A DNA stretch of 64,000 bases from Eutreptiella sp. 'Long Island Sound 2002'. Taxonomy: Eukaryota > Euglenozoa > Euglenophyceae > Eutreptiales > Eutreptiaceae. The notes below the pieces were generated by a model. That model saw only the letters and a program-made list of their open reading frames with translations. It made no database searches and was not told where the DNA came from. The stretch is taken from contig OZ038379.1 in the NCBI GenBank assembly GCA_964036045.1, positions 113,611,604 to 113,675,603 of the forward strand. Direction: 5' to 3'. A program made the translations under genes and the position numbers. Shown here one piece after another: positions 52,294 through 64,000 of this stretch. The first letter of the stretch is position 1. The number at the start of each line of letters is the position of its first letter.

Positions 52294-53560
52294 GAGTTGG
52301 CACTGATCAGCTGCACAAGGACTATCAGCAGACACACTCCTCAAAAGTGGCTGTGTGGACGGTGCACCCCCCCCAAAAGAACCGGCGCTGCCAGCAGACA
52401 CACGAAGATACAACGTCCAGGGAGCCGTACCGGGGCAGTGGCGTGTCACATTCACACAAGACGAAGCCCGGGGTACCGATCAAACATGACACCCACTCAC
52501 ACCCGTCCCCGATTTGTGTTGTTTGCCACCGTCTTAACCTGACATGGTGCCTATGTGGTGCAGCAAGCTGCATCGAGGTAAGGTCAATGGGAGGAGATGC
52601 TAAGCGATTGTCATGTTGGCGGCGTAATTGCGGTAGACTCCCGCGTCATATACTATTTTGCTTGCCTGCTCGCACATCACATATGCGCGGCACCTGAGTG
52701 CACGCGCAGCACCGGCCCGGGGATGGTGTACCTGGTGGGCCAAGCGACGTGTCTTTCTATCTTGGTGCATCTGACGTGTTGTGGGCTTGCTGTGCGACGA
52801 GCGGTGTCATGCTGGAGTCATACGTTTGGCACTGCATTTGGTGATTGCAGCCTGGCCCATGTAGTTGTGCCTGCGTGCTAGCACTTCGCGCCAACACACT
52901 GCGTCCCTGCATGCACAGGGAGCTTACAGCCAACGGCCAAGGTAACGCCAAGGGAACAGCCGGGGCGCAAGTGTTTGGTGACATGAGCATATGTAGCAAA
53001 GAGGTGTTTATGTCAAGCATGCTGCATGCATCTCTGCGTAAGGCTTACAACGGAACTTGCTGCATGGTGATCGGGTCTCTTGAGGGGTTTATTACGTGCC
53101 AATGATCTAGGTCACTCCAACTAGGGTAGGCTCTCGTGATGCATGCAGTACTCTCGGCCCGATCTAGGGGTGGGCCCGCATTGCCTTTGCAATGTGTTCT
53201 CCATGTCGCTCACCACGTTCTCCGAGCTCTCAGGCTAAGCAAGCGCGGGCTGTGCAGCCGGCGCAGGTTTAACAGCTGCTTGGAGTCCGCTGTAACTCCG
53301 AGACCGGCGGGCTCCTCTTCTTCGTGCGGTTGTAATCTGTGGTCAAGGACTTTTGCTAAGTGCCAACTCATCAGCCCGAGCGCGCAGCTGTGCCGCCTAG
53401 CAGCTGCTCTGGTGCGACATGCTGGGTGCCGTCTCAGTCGCCACCTTTCGGTCTATGCCACCGCAATTGCATATCGTCAAGCATGCAGGGTGGCAGACGT
53501 GGGCGCAATCGCAAGCCCCAATGTGGAGTCGATGGGGCCGCCGTCTTCTGGGTTGGTCTG
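52294..53560. other. Unassigned sequence upstream of the retroelement remnants
   Basis: No motif recognised. Several plus-strand frames of 80-150 codons exist (such as 52,845-53,105 and 53,136-53,588), but none shows a family signature. It could be the 5' part of the decayed retroelement or unrelated sequence. Confidence 0.3.
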
Positions 53561-55585
53561 GACGGTTGCGTTCAGGACAGCGAGTTAAATCAATACATAG
53601 CCAATTTGGCCACTCAAGAGTCCCTGCCTCTCTGTTCTGCCCACATGCCTCCAAAGATGCGTGAGGTCCAAAAAATGTGGGTTTTCTTCTTTGGAATGCG
53701 CTCTATGTCCACTTGGGTAGACCTCGATGTACATCTTCAAGCCGACACCCGACGATGAATCTGTCGTTGATCGCCCGGTCAAGCCCAAGCTACTCCCCCT
53801 GTTGGCCGCCAAGATGAACCTCGACCAGCCGCTGGCGGTGTTGCAGCATGGGCCCTTTGTGGAGAGCGGGCATGCAAGCGTGCCGTCTTGGAAGCGACGA
53901 GCCCCCATGGCTGCCGCACCGATTCCCTTCGCGAACGGAGCTCCTTCAGCTTCCAGACCCCGCAACTCGTGGCAACGGCCATGTTTCCCGCAGCCGATAC
54001 ATTGGACTTGTTGCATCACGCTAGGAGGTACTTGAGGGTGCGGTCCAACGATGGTGACAACAAGCCGTACCAATCTAGGGGCGGGTGGTGGTGTGACGTG
54101 CCCGGTGTGTCCTTGGCCAAAGTACCTAAGGTGGGGATCCCGTCTTCACCTGGGAACTGCCGGCCGTATCGCCTCCATCCGCCTATTACCCCGTGGACGC
54201 CACCGGCGGCTGCTCCCCCAACAGCAATTCCAACCAACCAATGGCCCCCGTCACCCACAGCATGGCCGGGCGTGACGGGGATGTGTGGACACCTTCTATG
54301 TTGGCACTGTAGCACTGACGGCAGCCACCGTGGTTCCTCACCCCAGTCGGGGCCTGGGGCTAGTGCATGGCAGGGGTCACCGGGACACGAGGTCGCGACA
54401 CACCGAGAGTCGGTCCGCCGCAACGCAGGCGTCCAAGGCCCGAAGTGGGTGTCTCCCCCATGATCCGCCAATGCCTGGAAACTGCACCCAAAAGTGACTG
54501 CCCTACCGCCCCCCACCAAGGATTGCGAGGAAGCCTTGTTCGCTAACAAGGTGTTAGCGCAGTCTAGTGGCGGTGCTTCATGGGCATGACCGCCAGTGTT
54601 GCCAAACGCCTTCCGGACGGATACCACGGTTGATCACGAAGTGTGCAAATTTTCTATGGCCACGCCGCGCGCGTAGATCCGCCCCTTCTGCAATATCTTC
54701 AGCGAGTGGCAATAACAAGCGCCTTCTGGAGCGGTACTAGCCCCCCCTGTCTCATGAACTGGGCACGCTGGGGCTGCGGGGCAGCGATCTCCCCGGATGA
54801 GAAGGTACCCGGGTTTTGTCGTGAGTGCGGTGCACAGAGCTTGCTGCGCCTCAACACACTTGAGGAAGGCCTATGTCCACCGACCCCCGAGCCACCGTCC
54901 CGTTCCGCTTTGGCGACCCCCTACTTTGCGGCAATAGCCAATCACCGCCGGGGGGTTAAGGTGCAGGGGAGGGGTGGTGCAAGCAAGAGTAGGAGCATCG
55001 CTAACAACAATGTCGCGCCATATTGCACGGGCCGCGGTGGGGTCGAGATTGTCCAGGGATACTCCGTCGGACATGCTAAGGGGGAGACCGAATGTGTGGC
55101 GCAGTGTGCTGCAGCAAGTGCTCGGGGGCTCGCCCCTGCAGTGGGCTCACGAGGTTCTAGCTATGCTGGGGCGGTGGGCGCGGCCGTGCAACGAAAAGAG
55201 GATGCCCTTGACGCCATGGAGCGTGTGTCCGCACGCCCCTTCGGTACGCAGCTGGCATCCTCGTCGGATGTGTTACACATCGTGTGCAGCAAACTCTGCT
55301 TTGTTTGCTCCAAGCCCCCCCCGTCACCATCTTTGGCGCAGACGCTCTCGAGCATAGGTTCGCACGTCGTGCACTGTGCAGCTATACCATCTCTGCCCTG
55401 CTTGCAACCTGTAGGGAAGTGGCACAAAGGGCATGAGTGTGTGTGGGCTTACTTTTTCTCGGGACGGCAGTACCACTCACCCTGATTCACATGGCGTGGT
55501 GTGTGGCTGCAGATCCAACTGGTGCCTGACGACCCAGCCTTCCATCATCTTATCCTTTGGCAGCCCGTTGGGCCGCTGCACTAGG
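53561..55585 (+). pseudogene. Possible 5' coding of the decayed retroelement, family not shown
   Basis: Plus-strand segments look protein-like in changing frames: LNQYIANLATQESLPLCSAH (about 53,590), PVKPKLLPLLAAKMNLDQPL (about 53,780) and the 280-codon frame 54,643-55,485 (HIVCSKLCFVCSKPPPSP). They lie upstream of the reverse transcriptase on the same strand, where ORF1 or the endonuclease of a LINE would be, but I identify no gag zinc knuckle or endonuclease motif. Minus-strand frames of similar length overlap. Assignment rests on position. Confidence 0.3.
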
Positions 55586-56960
55586 TTGGGGGTGTGGTAA
55601 GACATAGAATGCTGGATCTCCCGAAGGATGTAGAGTACTCCGTGCCTGAGCTGCAGTATTCATTGTCCCGGCATGTGTCCAATACCAGGACGGGTGACGA
55701 CTTGCCCTTCTCAGTTACGACGGGAGTTGGGCGTGATGGGTTTTATGCGTTGCGTGTGTACTTGCGTCGTCTGACCGTGTACCCTGACGTTGTGTCTAAC
55801 CACGCCTAGCTAATGGGTATCGACAAGGAGAGGGGACCACCCTGGTTGTTTCTTTCGTACATGAGCATAAACATTGGGTCCCGCACCAATTGCCTGAGGC
55901 TGCTTTAGGGCATTAGAAGACCAGCTTGCGGGGCGAGCTTGACAGGACCTTGTGGGGCTCCACCTTCTGACCTTTGCGTACACGAAGGAGCTTCCCTCCA
56001 GATTTGGGTCTCTTGTGTCCCGAGCCGCGATCGCCATCATGCTTTCGCGCACGCGACATGCGCACATCATGGACGAGGACGAGTCCGGTGCATTCGCTAT
56101 GCACGTTCGTGTAGACGTAGACTCGTTTACACGGCGCTAGGGGTCGCAATGCACTTTTGGAAAGTGGGCACAACGTTTCTACGGGAGATAGAGGGTCCTC
56201 ATGTGGACCAATTGGGGCCTCACGGGTCCTATGCACCCTAAGTGTTGCTTATTGCAAGGCCGCATGTTGCCCGACACGGAGTACGGGACACTAGGTGTCG
56301 CGGTGTTTGTGCCACAAAGCAGGGTGGTGTCTGGGCCCGGGTCGGTGGTTGCACGAGGCCTTGTATTGCGACGACTGGCGGGTGATCCATAGGAGTAGGG
56401 GGGAGGTTGTCAGAGTAGCTCAGGCGGCGCACACTCTAGCCTAGGACGCCCCAGCGCACAGCAATCAGGCCAAGTTCGCGTACACTCACGTGGACCTCAC
56501 GAATGATGGGCGCATTTGGCGTGTGTCCACAGACGCGGCAATTTCTAGCAAAGTTATACATAACTCCCTCGAGCCCCCCATGATCGTGGGCATCACACTC
56601 AAGCTAGGTCTAGCTCCGCCGAAGATCGTGGCATAGGGTCTCGCGTGCGCCGAGCTCCTGAAGCACTTCTTGCATCGCTGTTTGCTAGCTTTTTCACTGG
56701 CAGTGCGTAGCGTGGTTGCCTACTTTGCGTCCAAACTACAAGCGGACGCTCGGGGGAGCTATCTTCCTTCTGGTGTCCGGGCTGGCCTGTAGCCGACCGT
56801 TAACAGCATGCACCGCACGATCCTATCGCTGCCGCATGACGTGCCGTTCGCGGGTCACTTCGCCCCCATTCACCAATGGGGCTAGGGCGCTCTAGTACTT
56901 AGCGTGCGTTGTGCGCTTAACTTTTTGTAGGGGTATAAAGAGGCGTGTGAAGGGTGCAAC
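55586..56960 (+). pseudogene. Decayed non-LTR reverse transcriptase
   Basis: Frame-shifted remains on the plus strand. A palm-like DEDESGAF lies near 56,070 in one frame. A YCDD catalytic box is at 56,364-56,375 in another, followed in frame by RVIHRSRGEVVRVAQAAHTLA and FAYTHVDLTNDGRIWR, then VIHNSLEPPMIVGITLKLGL. Further on are thumb-like segments of LINE reverse transcriptases: LLAFSLAVRSVVAYFASKLQ (like the LS..gR...i region) and APIHQWG, a stop, then GALVLSVRCALNFL (like the P...GGLG region). Stops (TAG, TAA) and at least two frame changes show it is dead. The subfamily is not determinable by eye. Confidence 0.6.
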
Positions 56961-57059
56961 ATGCTGCGGCACATATTTGTGCACTTTTAGTGGGTGAGAG
57001 GGCTTGCCTCTTGTGGACGACCACATGAGTGTTGTGCAACGGCTGTGTCACGCCTATGG

Positions 57060-57779
57060 GCCGTAGTGGAGGCTACGTGAAGCGGAGGTAACCGGGAGTG
57101 AGGCCCTACACCTTGACAGAGCCATTCTCGCGTCCCCAAGAATGTACGTCATCAGTGATGCGGGCCGCGAGCCGTCCCTACACCCGGAGCGGCGGGAGCA
57201 GGGGGGGGTAGGGTTGGTTTTCGTCACCGAGTGTTGTAGGCGGCGAACTGTTCCCTGGGGCATACCCGTGGTGATGGGCTACAACACGCACCTAGAGTGG
57301 GTCACTAAAATACTCGCTCTGCTGTTGCTTCACGACTATGCGGGGCAATTCTACATGTCGTGTGACAACACAACGGTTCACCTGTGTGAGCTAACGCGGT
57401 AGGTCATGTGCCATTCGTGGCTTAACCGCTTGGCCAGGGTTGTGCTAGCCGTTAGCGCTATAAGCGGCTCTCTTAGCATTGGCTGCCGGTGCAACAGGAC
57501 ACAGACGATGTCTCTCAAGCAAGTCTCTGGCAGGGGGGCTCTGATGCATTGGCTAACGAAGGCATGGCGGTTGGTTTCTGGTGGGGGTTTCCTTGGTTAC
57601 TAGCGCTTGCCCTGTGGGACGACCTACTGGAGCTGCAATGGTGTCCTGTGGATGCGTCCTTGTCCCCCTCAACGCTCGTGGAGCATCTATATGGACGTGC
57701 GTGCAATGACTCCACTATCGATCGGTTCGTCCGTGAGTCTGGTGTTGACGTAGCAGCCGCCTGGCAGCATGTGTGTTAG
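57060..57779 (+). pseudogene. RNase H domain and C-terminus of the non-LTR element
   Basis: From about 57,085 the frame reads EALHLDRAILASPRMYVISD. Candidate RNase H acids are Asp in VISDAG, Glu in NTHLEWV and Asp in MSCDNTTV, spaced as in RNase H-fold domains of retroelements. TAG at 57,400-57,402 closes the frame. A neighbouring frame from 57,489 continues with SQASLWQGGSDALANEGM, resembling the last conserved segment with its Asp, and then an unassigned tail (SGVDVAAAWQHVC) to 57,779. Position directly after the thumb-like segment supports one RT-RNase H polyprotein. RNase H would degrade the RNA strand of the hybrid during reverse transcription; this copy is broken. Confidence 0.6.
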
Positions 57780-59110
57780 TCCTCGGAAGTGTCCTTATCT
57801 GGACGCCGGCTAGCGGCGTCTCTATGTGCTGCCTAACTGCAGGGTTTGTCGCATGCAAGCAAGTAATGGTCAATCCCACGTTGTCTTCTGCCTTGCCTTG
57901 TATGTCAAGTATGGTCATGCAGTACTTAGTGTGATAGACCTCCTAGTAGCAGAGCTGTGTGCTCGGCCTGTAAAGCAACTTGACATCGGTGCACCGGCGG
58001 GCACGTTTCACGATGTAGTGGCCCCTTATTGCAATGCAACCGGTCTAAGAGGGGTGCATCCCTCCCGTATGTCACAGTAGTGAATTATCGTCACGTGGTC
58101 TTGATGATTTGGGTGCGCACACAAGCCGTTGGCACCCGTTGGTCCTGCGGGCGTCCCTTGTCCACGCACTGTGCATGGGGGTGCTTGGTGTCATGTGCGT
58201 GCCGCAGCCGTTTCAGGTCCCATGCATTCACGAGTTGTACATGATACCGCAAAAGTGTTTGTCTCCTTTCCGTGTGGAGCTCGACAGCCCCAGGAGGGAA
58301 GACCATAGGGCTCAGCAAATAGCGTTTTGGCTCGTCACAGCAGATCCGAGGCTGCACGTGTCGCACAAGCGGCTGTAGGGCATGCACACGCCTCAAGGAG
58401 CGCAGCAATCGTCTCGAGCAAGTGACCACATAGTTGCGCATTGCACTCAGCCGAGTTGGTAGGCGGCGGATGCACATGGCCAGTGCGGGGGAACGATACG
58501 GGAGTGCACGTGCGCTCGGACTATGGTGCCCCATTGGCGGGTCGTGCTCAATGGCGTGGTGTGGGTGGTCCTAGTAGATCACACATTCTTGACTGAGTGC
58601 TTGCCTTAGTATTCAACAGTGGAACGAGAGCCCGCGACGATTCGGCCCAAATCCGCATCCCGAAAGGTCTTGCACTTCCTTCTCACCGACAGCGCGTCCG
58701 AAAGGGTCGATCAACGTGAAGGGTACACGAAGCACGCGACCAATCTAGGGGTGGGCTCCCAGTGGTGGACGAGACCGCCCAATCTAGGGGTGGGCTCCCA
58801 AGAAGGGACAAAGACGGGGTAAGACGCGAAGAGTGTGGGAAGCGGAGCACGCAATTTAGACACATTTACGGGCACAAGGGAGCGGCGGGCGACAACCCTC
58901 AGAGGTGAGGGGTGGGAATGCAAGACGGCGCGCACCAGCAAGCCCTTACGTGAAGCGTGTGCATCGCTCAGAGCGGGGGCGGGGAGGGCGCGGGGAAGTA
59001 CCGCCTGATCGGAGCAGGGGGGCACCCGAGGAGGATAGCCCTTCACACGAGCCTACCCAGTACATGTCACGGGGTAGCTCAACCTCTACCTCAATCTCAA
59101 AGCAGCTGGC
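57780..59110. other. Retroelement 3' flank, unassigned
   Basis: No domain recognised. Plus-strand pieces such as VVNYRHVVLMIWVRTQAV (about 58,080) could be more decayed coding. At 58,737-58,800 a segment with CCAATCTAGGGGTGGGCTCC is tandemly repeated twice with about 40-bp offset. Confidence 0.3.
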
Positions 59111-59114
59111 AAAC

Positions 59115-62100
59115 TAGTGTTCGGTCCCAAAGCAGCGGAGGCACATGCCCGAAGTCATCGGAGCCCGCGGTCTTCCCAAAAATTGTGGGGCCCCCGCGCC
59201 CAAGTTGCGGAGGCTCCTACAGGTTAGCGGCGGAGGCCTTGGTGGTCCCCATGCGGCGCAGGCCCATGCCCCAAGCCGGCAAAGGCCCTTGCTGTCTCGA
59301 AGCAGCCGAGGCCCCCGTCCCCCAATACCGGAGGCCACGTGTTTTGAAAGCGGCGGATGTCCCCGCCCCAAAGTGAGGCACCCCCCAGTGTTCCGAAAAC
59401 TCCTGGGTGCCACTGCCCAAAAGTGGTGCAAGTCCCGCATTCCCAAAGCCGAAGAGAACCCCCCCCCTAAAGCAACGACGGCACCGTATTCCCACAGCCG
59501 CAAAGGCCCGAGCCCCAAACTGGCGGCTGGGCCTGCCCCGAAGCACTCTAGGCACAGGCATTCCCAAAGCGGCGGAGGCCCGTGCCCCAAAGTGACGAAG
59601 GCGCAGATGTCCCCAAAGCTACACGGGCCCGAGCAACAAAGTGGGGGAGCAGCCTATCCCAAAGCACCAGAGGCACTGGCGGTGCCAAAGCAGTAGAGGC
59701 TTGTGCCCCAAAGGGGTAGAGGCTTCCAAGCAGCACGCACATGCCCCAAAGCGACGAAGACCCTCCGTTCCCAAAGCAGCAAAGGCCCTTGCCCGTAAGC
59801 GGTGAGGTGCGCATGTTCCGAAAGCAGGCAAGCACGTGCACCAAAGCGGCGAAGGCCCCAGTGTTCCCAAAGCGGCTGAGGCCCCAGCGCAAATCAGCGG
59901 AAGCCCCACCGTCCCAAAAACGGCGAGGCGCCGGTATTCCCAAAGCGGCGGAGGCGCTCAGCGCAAAATCATGGAGGCCACGGTGTTCTAAAAATGGTTG
60001 GTTCCCCTACCAAAAAGTGGCGGAGTCCTTGGTGCTCAGCAAATGGCGGGCCCTTTCGCCAAGCGGTGGAGGCCTCTGTTTTCCCAAAGCGGCACAAGCC
60101 CTTGCCCCAAAGTACCGGAGGCCCAGTGTACCCCAAAGATGGTGGGGGCAATTGCCCCAAAGAGGCGAGGCTGCGGTCTTCCCAAAGCGGTGGGGGCCCC
60201 GGTGTGCGCAAAAGGGTAGGGGGCCTTGTCTCAAAGTAGCGGAGGCCCCGCTGTTCCCAAAGCGACGGAGGCTCCTGCGCGAATGAGGCTCACGACCCTG
60301 TGTTCCCAAAAATTGTCAGCCTCTTGCCCCCAAGCGGCGGAGTCCTTGGTGTTCCTAAAGCACCGTACGCCCGGGGTGTTCTCAAAGCGGCAGAGGCCCC
60401 GTGTCCAAACTAGAAGAGGCGCTTGCCCAAAAGCGGCAAGGGCCGCCATGTTCCGAAAGAAGTGGAGGCACCGGTGGTCGCAAAGCCATGGACGGCCCCG
60501 CCCCAAGTTGACGGAGGCCTGTGCGTTTCCAAAGCAACAAAAGCCCCCACCCCACATCACCGGAGGCCCCACTGTTTCAAAAGCGGCCGATGCCCCGGCC
60601 CCAAAGTGGAAGAGCCCCCCGTGTTCCCTAAAATGGTGGGCACCCCTGCCCAAAAGCGGTGGAGGCCCTGCGATCCCAAACTTGCAAAACACCCCCCGCC
60701 GCTAGGCGACAAAGCCCGAGCGTTCCCAAACTGGAAGATGCCTGGATTTCCCCAAATCGTTTACCCCAAAGCGATGAAGGCCACACATTCCCAAAGCTCC
60801 AAAAGCCCCTACGCCGAAGCAGCAGAGGCCCCCATATTCGGAAAGCAGCAAGGCCCCTGCACCAAGCCTTGAAGGCCCCATTGTTCCCAAGGAGGCCGAG
60901 GCCCGCGACCCACATTGGAGGTGGCCCGAGTGTTCCCAAAGTGGCAAATGCGGCAGTGTTTGGAAGGCGGCGGAGGCCCCTACGCGAAAAAAAGTGGAGG
61001 CCCAGGTGTTCCCAAAATGGTGGGTACCCCAACCCAAAAGCGGCGGAGCCCCCGGTGTTCAGAGAATGGTGGGCCCCTTGCCCCAACATGGCGGGGGCCT
61101 TGGTGATCGCAAAGCGGCACACACCCTTTCCCCAAAGTAGCGAAGACCCTAATATACCCAAAGCTGCCTGAAAATGGTGGAGGCCCCAGTGTACAAGAAA
61201 AAGGTGGGGGGCCTAACGCAAGGCGGCAGAGGGTTCAGTGATCCCGAAAATGGTGGGCCTTGTGCTGCCATGTGGCGGAGGGCCCGGTGCCCAACAAATT
61301 GGTGAGGGCACTTGCCCCAAAGTAGCGCAAGCCCCGCGGCCCCAAAAGATGTTCGGTGCACGCACCCGGAAACGGCGGAAGCCCGGTTCATCCCAAAGGG
61401 GTTGAGGCTTCGGTGTTTGCAAAAGGGTACAAGGCCGTACCTCAAAGCGGAGGAGGCCCCGGTGTTCCCAAGGTCTGCCAAAAGCGGCAAACGCCCCGGT
61501 GTTCCCAAAGCAACACAATCCTCTGCTCCCAAGCAGCCGAGGCCCCGGTGTCCCCAAAGCAGCACAGAATGGTGCCCCAGAGCGTGGAAGACCCCTGCGC
61601 GAAAGCAGCGGAACCCTCACTGCCCCAAAGCGGGGAAGGCCCCTTGCGCCAAAGACCCAGAGCGGGGGGGGGGGGGGGGGGGCTGGTGCCAAAGTAGCGG
61701 AACCCCCACTGCCCCAAAGCAGAGGATGCCCCTTGCGCCAAAGCAGCGGAGCCGCCGCTGCCCTAGAGCGGGGGAGGTCCCTTGCGCCAAAGCAGCGGAG
61801 CCCCCAGTGCCTCCGATTATGCTGGGGGCTCTTGCCCCGAAGTGGCAAAGGCTCCGGTGTCCCTAAAGAACGGTGGGCCCTTGTCATAAAGCAGCAGAAC
61901 CCCCAGTGCCCCCGAAGATCGTGGTACACCTTGGCGCAACGCGAAGGAGGCCCGTGCCCCAAAGATGTGGCGCCCCCGGTGTACCAGAAGCAAGAGAGGT
62001 GCCGGCCCAAAAGCAGCAGCGGTCCTGATGTTCCCAAAACGGTGGGGGCCCCTCCCTGCCCCCAAGCAACTGAGGCCCCTGCCCCAAAGCAGCGGAGACC

Positions 62101-64000
62101 CCAGTGTTCCCAAAAAGGTGCGGGCCCCGCGTTCCCAAAAGCATGGGGGCCCCTTCCCCAAAGCAGCGGAGGCCCCCTTGATCCGAAAGCAGCAAAGGCC
62201 CCTCCACCAGAGCGCCGCAAGCCACGGTGTTCAAAAACCAACCAAGGCGCCACACTAGTAGAGGCCCCACTGTTCCCAAAGCGGCAAAGGCCCCAGCCCC
62301 AAAGCGCCAGAGGCCCCGCGTTCCCAAAGCCCAAGAGGCCCCCGCCCCAAAGCTGCAGAGGCCGCCGTGTTCCGAAAGCACACAAGGCCCCTCCGCTAAA
62401 GCGGCGGAGGCCCCATTGTTCCCAAAGCAGCGGAGGCCCCCGCCCCAGCGTTCCCAAAGCGGCACAGGCCCCAGTGTTCCCAAAACGGTGGGGGGGCCTT
62501 GCCTAGAACGGCGGAGGCCCCCATGATCTGAAAGGAGCAGAGGCCCCATGACCAAAGCACCGGAGGCCACGGTGTTCCCCTACCAACAGAGGCCCTTGCC
62601 CCAAACGGCGTAGGCCTTGGTGTTCCCAAAGCGGCAAAGGCCCCTTCCCCAAAGGCGGCGGAGGCCAGAGTGCTCCCAGAGCAGCGGAGGCCCCGATGTT
62701 CCCAAAGGAACGCACACCCCGGTGTTCCCAAAACGGTGGGGGCCCGTGCCCCAAAGCAGCGGAGGCCCCCTTGATACAAAAGAAGCGGAGGCCATGGAGT
62801 TATCAAAGCGTTAAAGGACCCTACCCCAAAGCGGCAGGGGGCCCAGCGTTCCCAAGGCAGCCGACGACCCTGCCCCAAAGCAGCGGAGGCCCTGTTGCTC
62901 CCAAAACGGTGGGGGCCCGTGCCCACCCCAAAGCAACGGAGGCGCCTGCCCCAAATCCGCGGAGGCCCCCGTGTTCCCAAGGCGGTAGACGACCCTACCC
63001 CAAAGCAGCGGAGGCCCGGTGTTGCCAAGACGGTGGGGGCCCCGGCTTACCCCAAAGCAACGGAGGCGCCTGCCCCAAAGCAACGCAAGCCCCAATGTTC
63101 CCAAAGCGGTGCAGGCCAAGCGTTCCCAAAAGAATGGGGGTCCCTGTCCCAAAGCAGCGGAGGCCCCCATGATCGGAAGGCAGCGGAGGCCCCTCCGCCA
63201 AAGCGCCGCAAGCCACGTTGTTTACAAACCAGCCGAGGCCCCAAACTGGTGAAGGCCCTGGTGTTCCCAAAGCGGCAAAGGCCCCTGCCCCAAAGCGCCG
63301 GAGGCCCTGCGTCCCCAAAGGCTGAGAGGCCCCCGCCCCAAGGCGGCAGAGGCGGCCGTGTTCCGAAAGTAGCGGAGGCCCCTCCACTAAAGCAGTGGAG
63401 GCCCCACTGTTCCCAAAGTGGCAGAGGCCCATGCCCCAAAGCGCCGGAGGCCCCACGTTCCCAAAGCCTCAGAGGCCCCCCCCCCCAAAGCGGCAGAGGC
63501 CGCCGTGTTCCGAAGGCACTAAAGGCCCCTCCACTAAAGCGGCGGAGGCCCCAGTGTTCCCCAAACGGTGGGGGCGGCCCCCATGATATGAAAGGAGCAG
63601 AGGCCCCATGACCAAAGCGCCAGGGGCCACGGTGTTCCCCAACCAGCGGAGGCCCCTTCCCCAAACCGGCGGAGGCCTTGGTGTTCCCAAAGCGGCAAAG
63701 GCCCCTGCCCCAAAGGCGGCGGAGGCACGGGTGTTCCCAAAGCAGCGGTGGTTCCGATGTTCCCAAAGCAGCGGAGGCCCCGGCGTTCCCAAAAAGGTGG
63801 GGCCCCCTGCCCCAAAGCAGCGGAGACCCCATGATAAAAAACAAGCGGAGGCCTGTAAACCAAAATAGCCGAGGCCACGGAGTTCCCAAACCAGTGCAGG
63901 CCCATACCCCAAAGCGGCGGGGCCCCGGAGTTCCCAAAGCGGAAAAGGCCCTCCCCCCAAAGGCGGCGGGGGCCCCAGTGTTGCTACAGCAGCAGAGGCC
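59115..64000 (-). repeat. M2 GC-rich minisatellite, third block, runs off the window
   Basis: Nearly 4.9 kb of degenerate tandem units in the CCCCAAAGCGGCGGAGGCCC sense throughout. The basic period is about 45 bp, a dimer of GTTCCCAAAGCGGC and CCTGCCCCAAAGCGGC types. Markers such as AAAACGGTGGGGGCC recur every few hundred bp from 62,000 on, giving a higher-order pattern. No orientation switch or terminal inverted repeat is seen before the window ends. Frames up to 414 codons (GLRRFGAGA; KRRRPQCS) are repeat artefacts. Confidence 0.93.

Noticed and set aside
54000-54040. Minus-strand CIGCGKHGRC resembling a gag zinc knuckle
   Set aside because: Spacing does not give CX2CX4HX4C, and it lies on the strand opposite to the RT and RNase H remnants.
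54280-54320. CGHLLCWHC resembling a RING or zinc finger
   Set aside because: Isolated Cys/His cluster without the remaining ligand spacing, in a region with several overlapping frames.
56820-56960. HDVPFAGHF followed by a CxxC, first read as an integrase zinc-binding (H2C2) motif
   Set aside because: Context before it (YCDD, LS..R-type segment) and after it (P...G-GAL then RNase H) fits the thumb region of a LINE reverse transcriptase better. No integrase core follows.

Overview
This window looks like a repeat-dominated stretch of a eukaryotic nuclear genome, most plausibly a microalga or other protist. It has long dinucleotide microsatellites, inverted-repeat elements lodged in them, degraded retroelement coding with stops in several frames, a candidate exon with splice-like edges, and no bacterial operon logic. 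The species cannot be fixed from sequence alone. Most long open frames are translations of tandem repeats, not genes.

Layout. (1) 1-31,325: a core of about 27 kb flanked by an inverted pair of repeats (X, 530-1870 and 29,983-31,325; Z fragments at 2,091-2,670 and 29,440-29,823). All recognisable coding in the core is on the minus strand: proline-rich gene A (25,988-24,929), gene B (24,915-21,108, repeats plus a Upf1-like SF1 helicase), then a 14.5-kb satellite of about 275 hairpin-forming 52-bp units (5,790-20,340), then a gene carrying an OTU-like cysteine-peptidase domain (5,265-2,500). Every gene carries frameshifts or in-frame stops. Between gene A and the right-hand repeat are three copies of a 110-nt element that folds into three hairpins, long G-runs, and a C-rich tandem duplication. 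(2) 31,300-37,250: a chain of two inverted-repeat element families (MITE-A, MITE-B), each flanked by long (TA)n tracts. (3) 37,250-40,400: mostly anonymous sequence with (AC)n tracts and one probable coiled-coil exon on the minus strand. (4) 40,420-44,265: a 21-bp minisatellite (M1) interrupted by a GC-rich minisatellite (M2). (5) 44,270-48,840: anonymous sequence, a small coding relic, and more MITE-B copies, one flanked by (AC)n on both sides. (6) 48,925-52,293: a foldback-like element with about 100-bp terminal inverted repeats and M2 arrays in opposite orientations. (7) 52,300-59,110: a badly decayed non-LTR (LINE-type) retroelement on the plus strand with reverse transcriptase (YCDD) and RNase H remnants. 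(8) 59,115-64,000: a third M2 array running off the window.

The most interesting unit is the OTU / hairpin-satellite / SF1-helicase / gene A assembly inside inverted repeats. It may be a large mobile or endogenous element, but I find no transposase, Rep, integrase or polymerase inside it, and the repeats that bracket it also occur elsewhere in the window.
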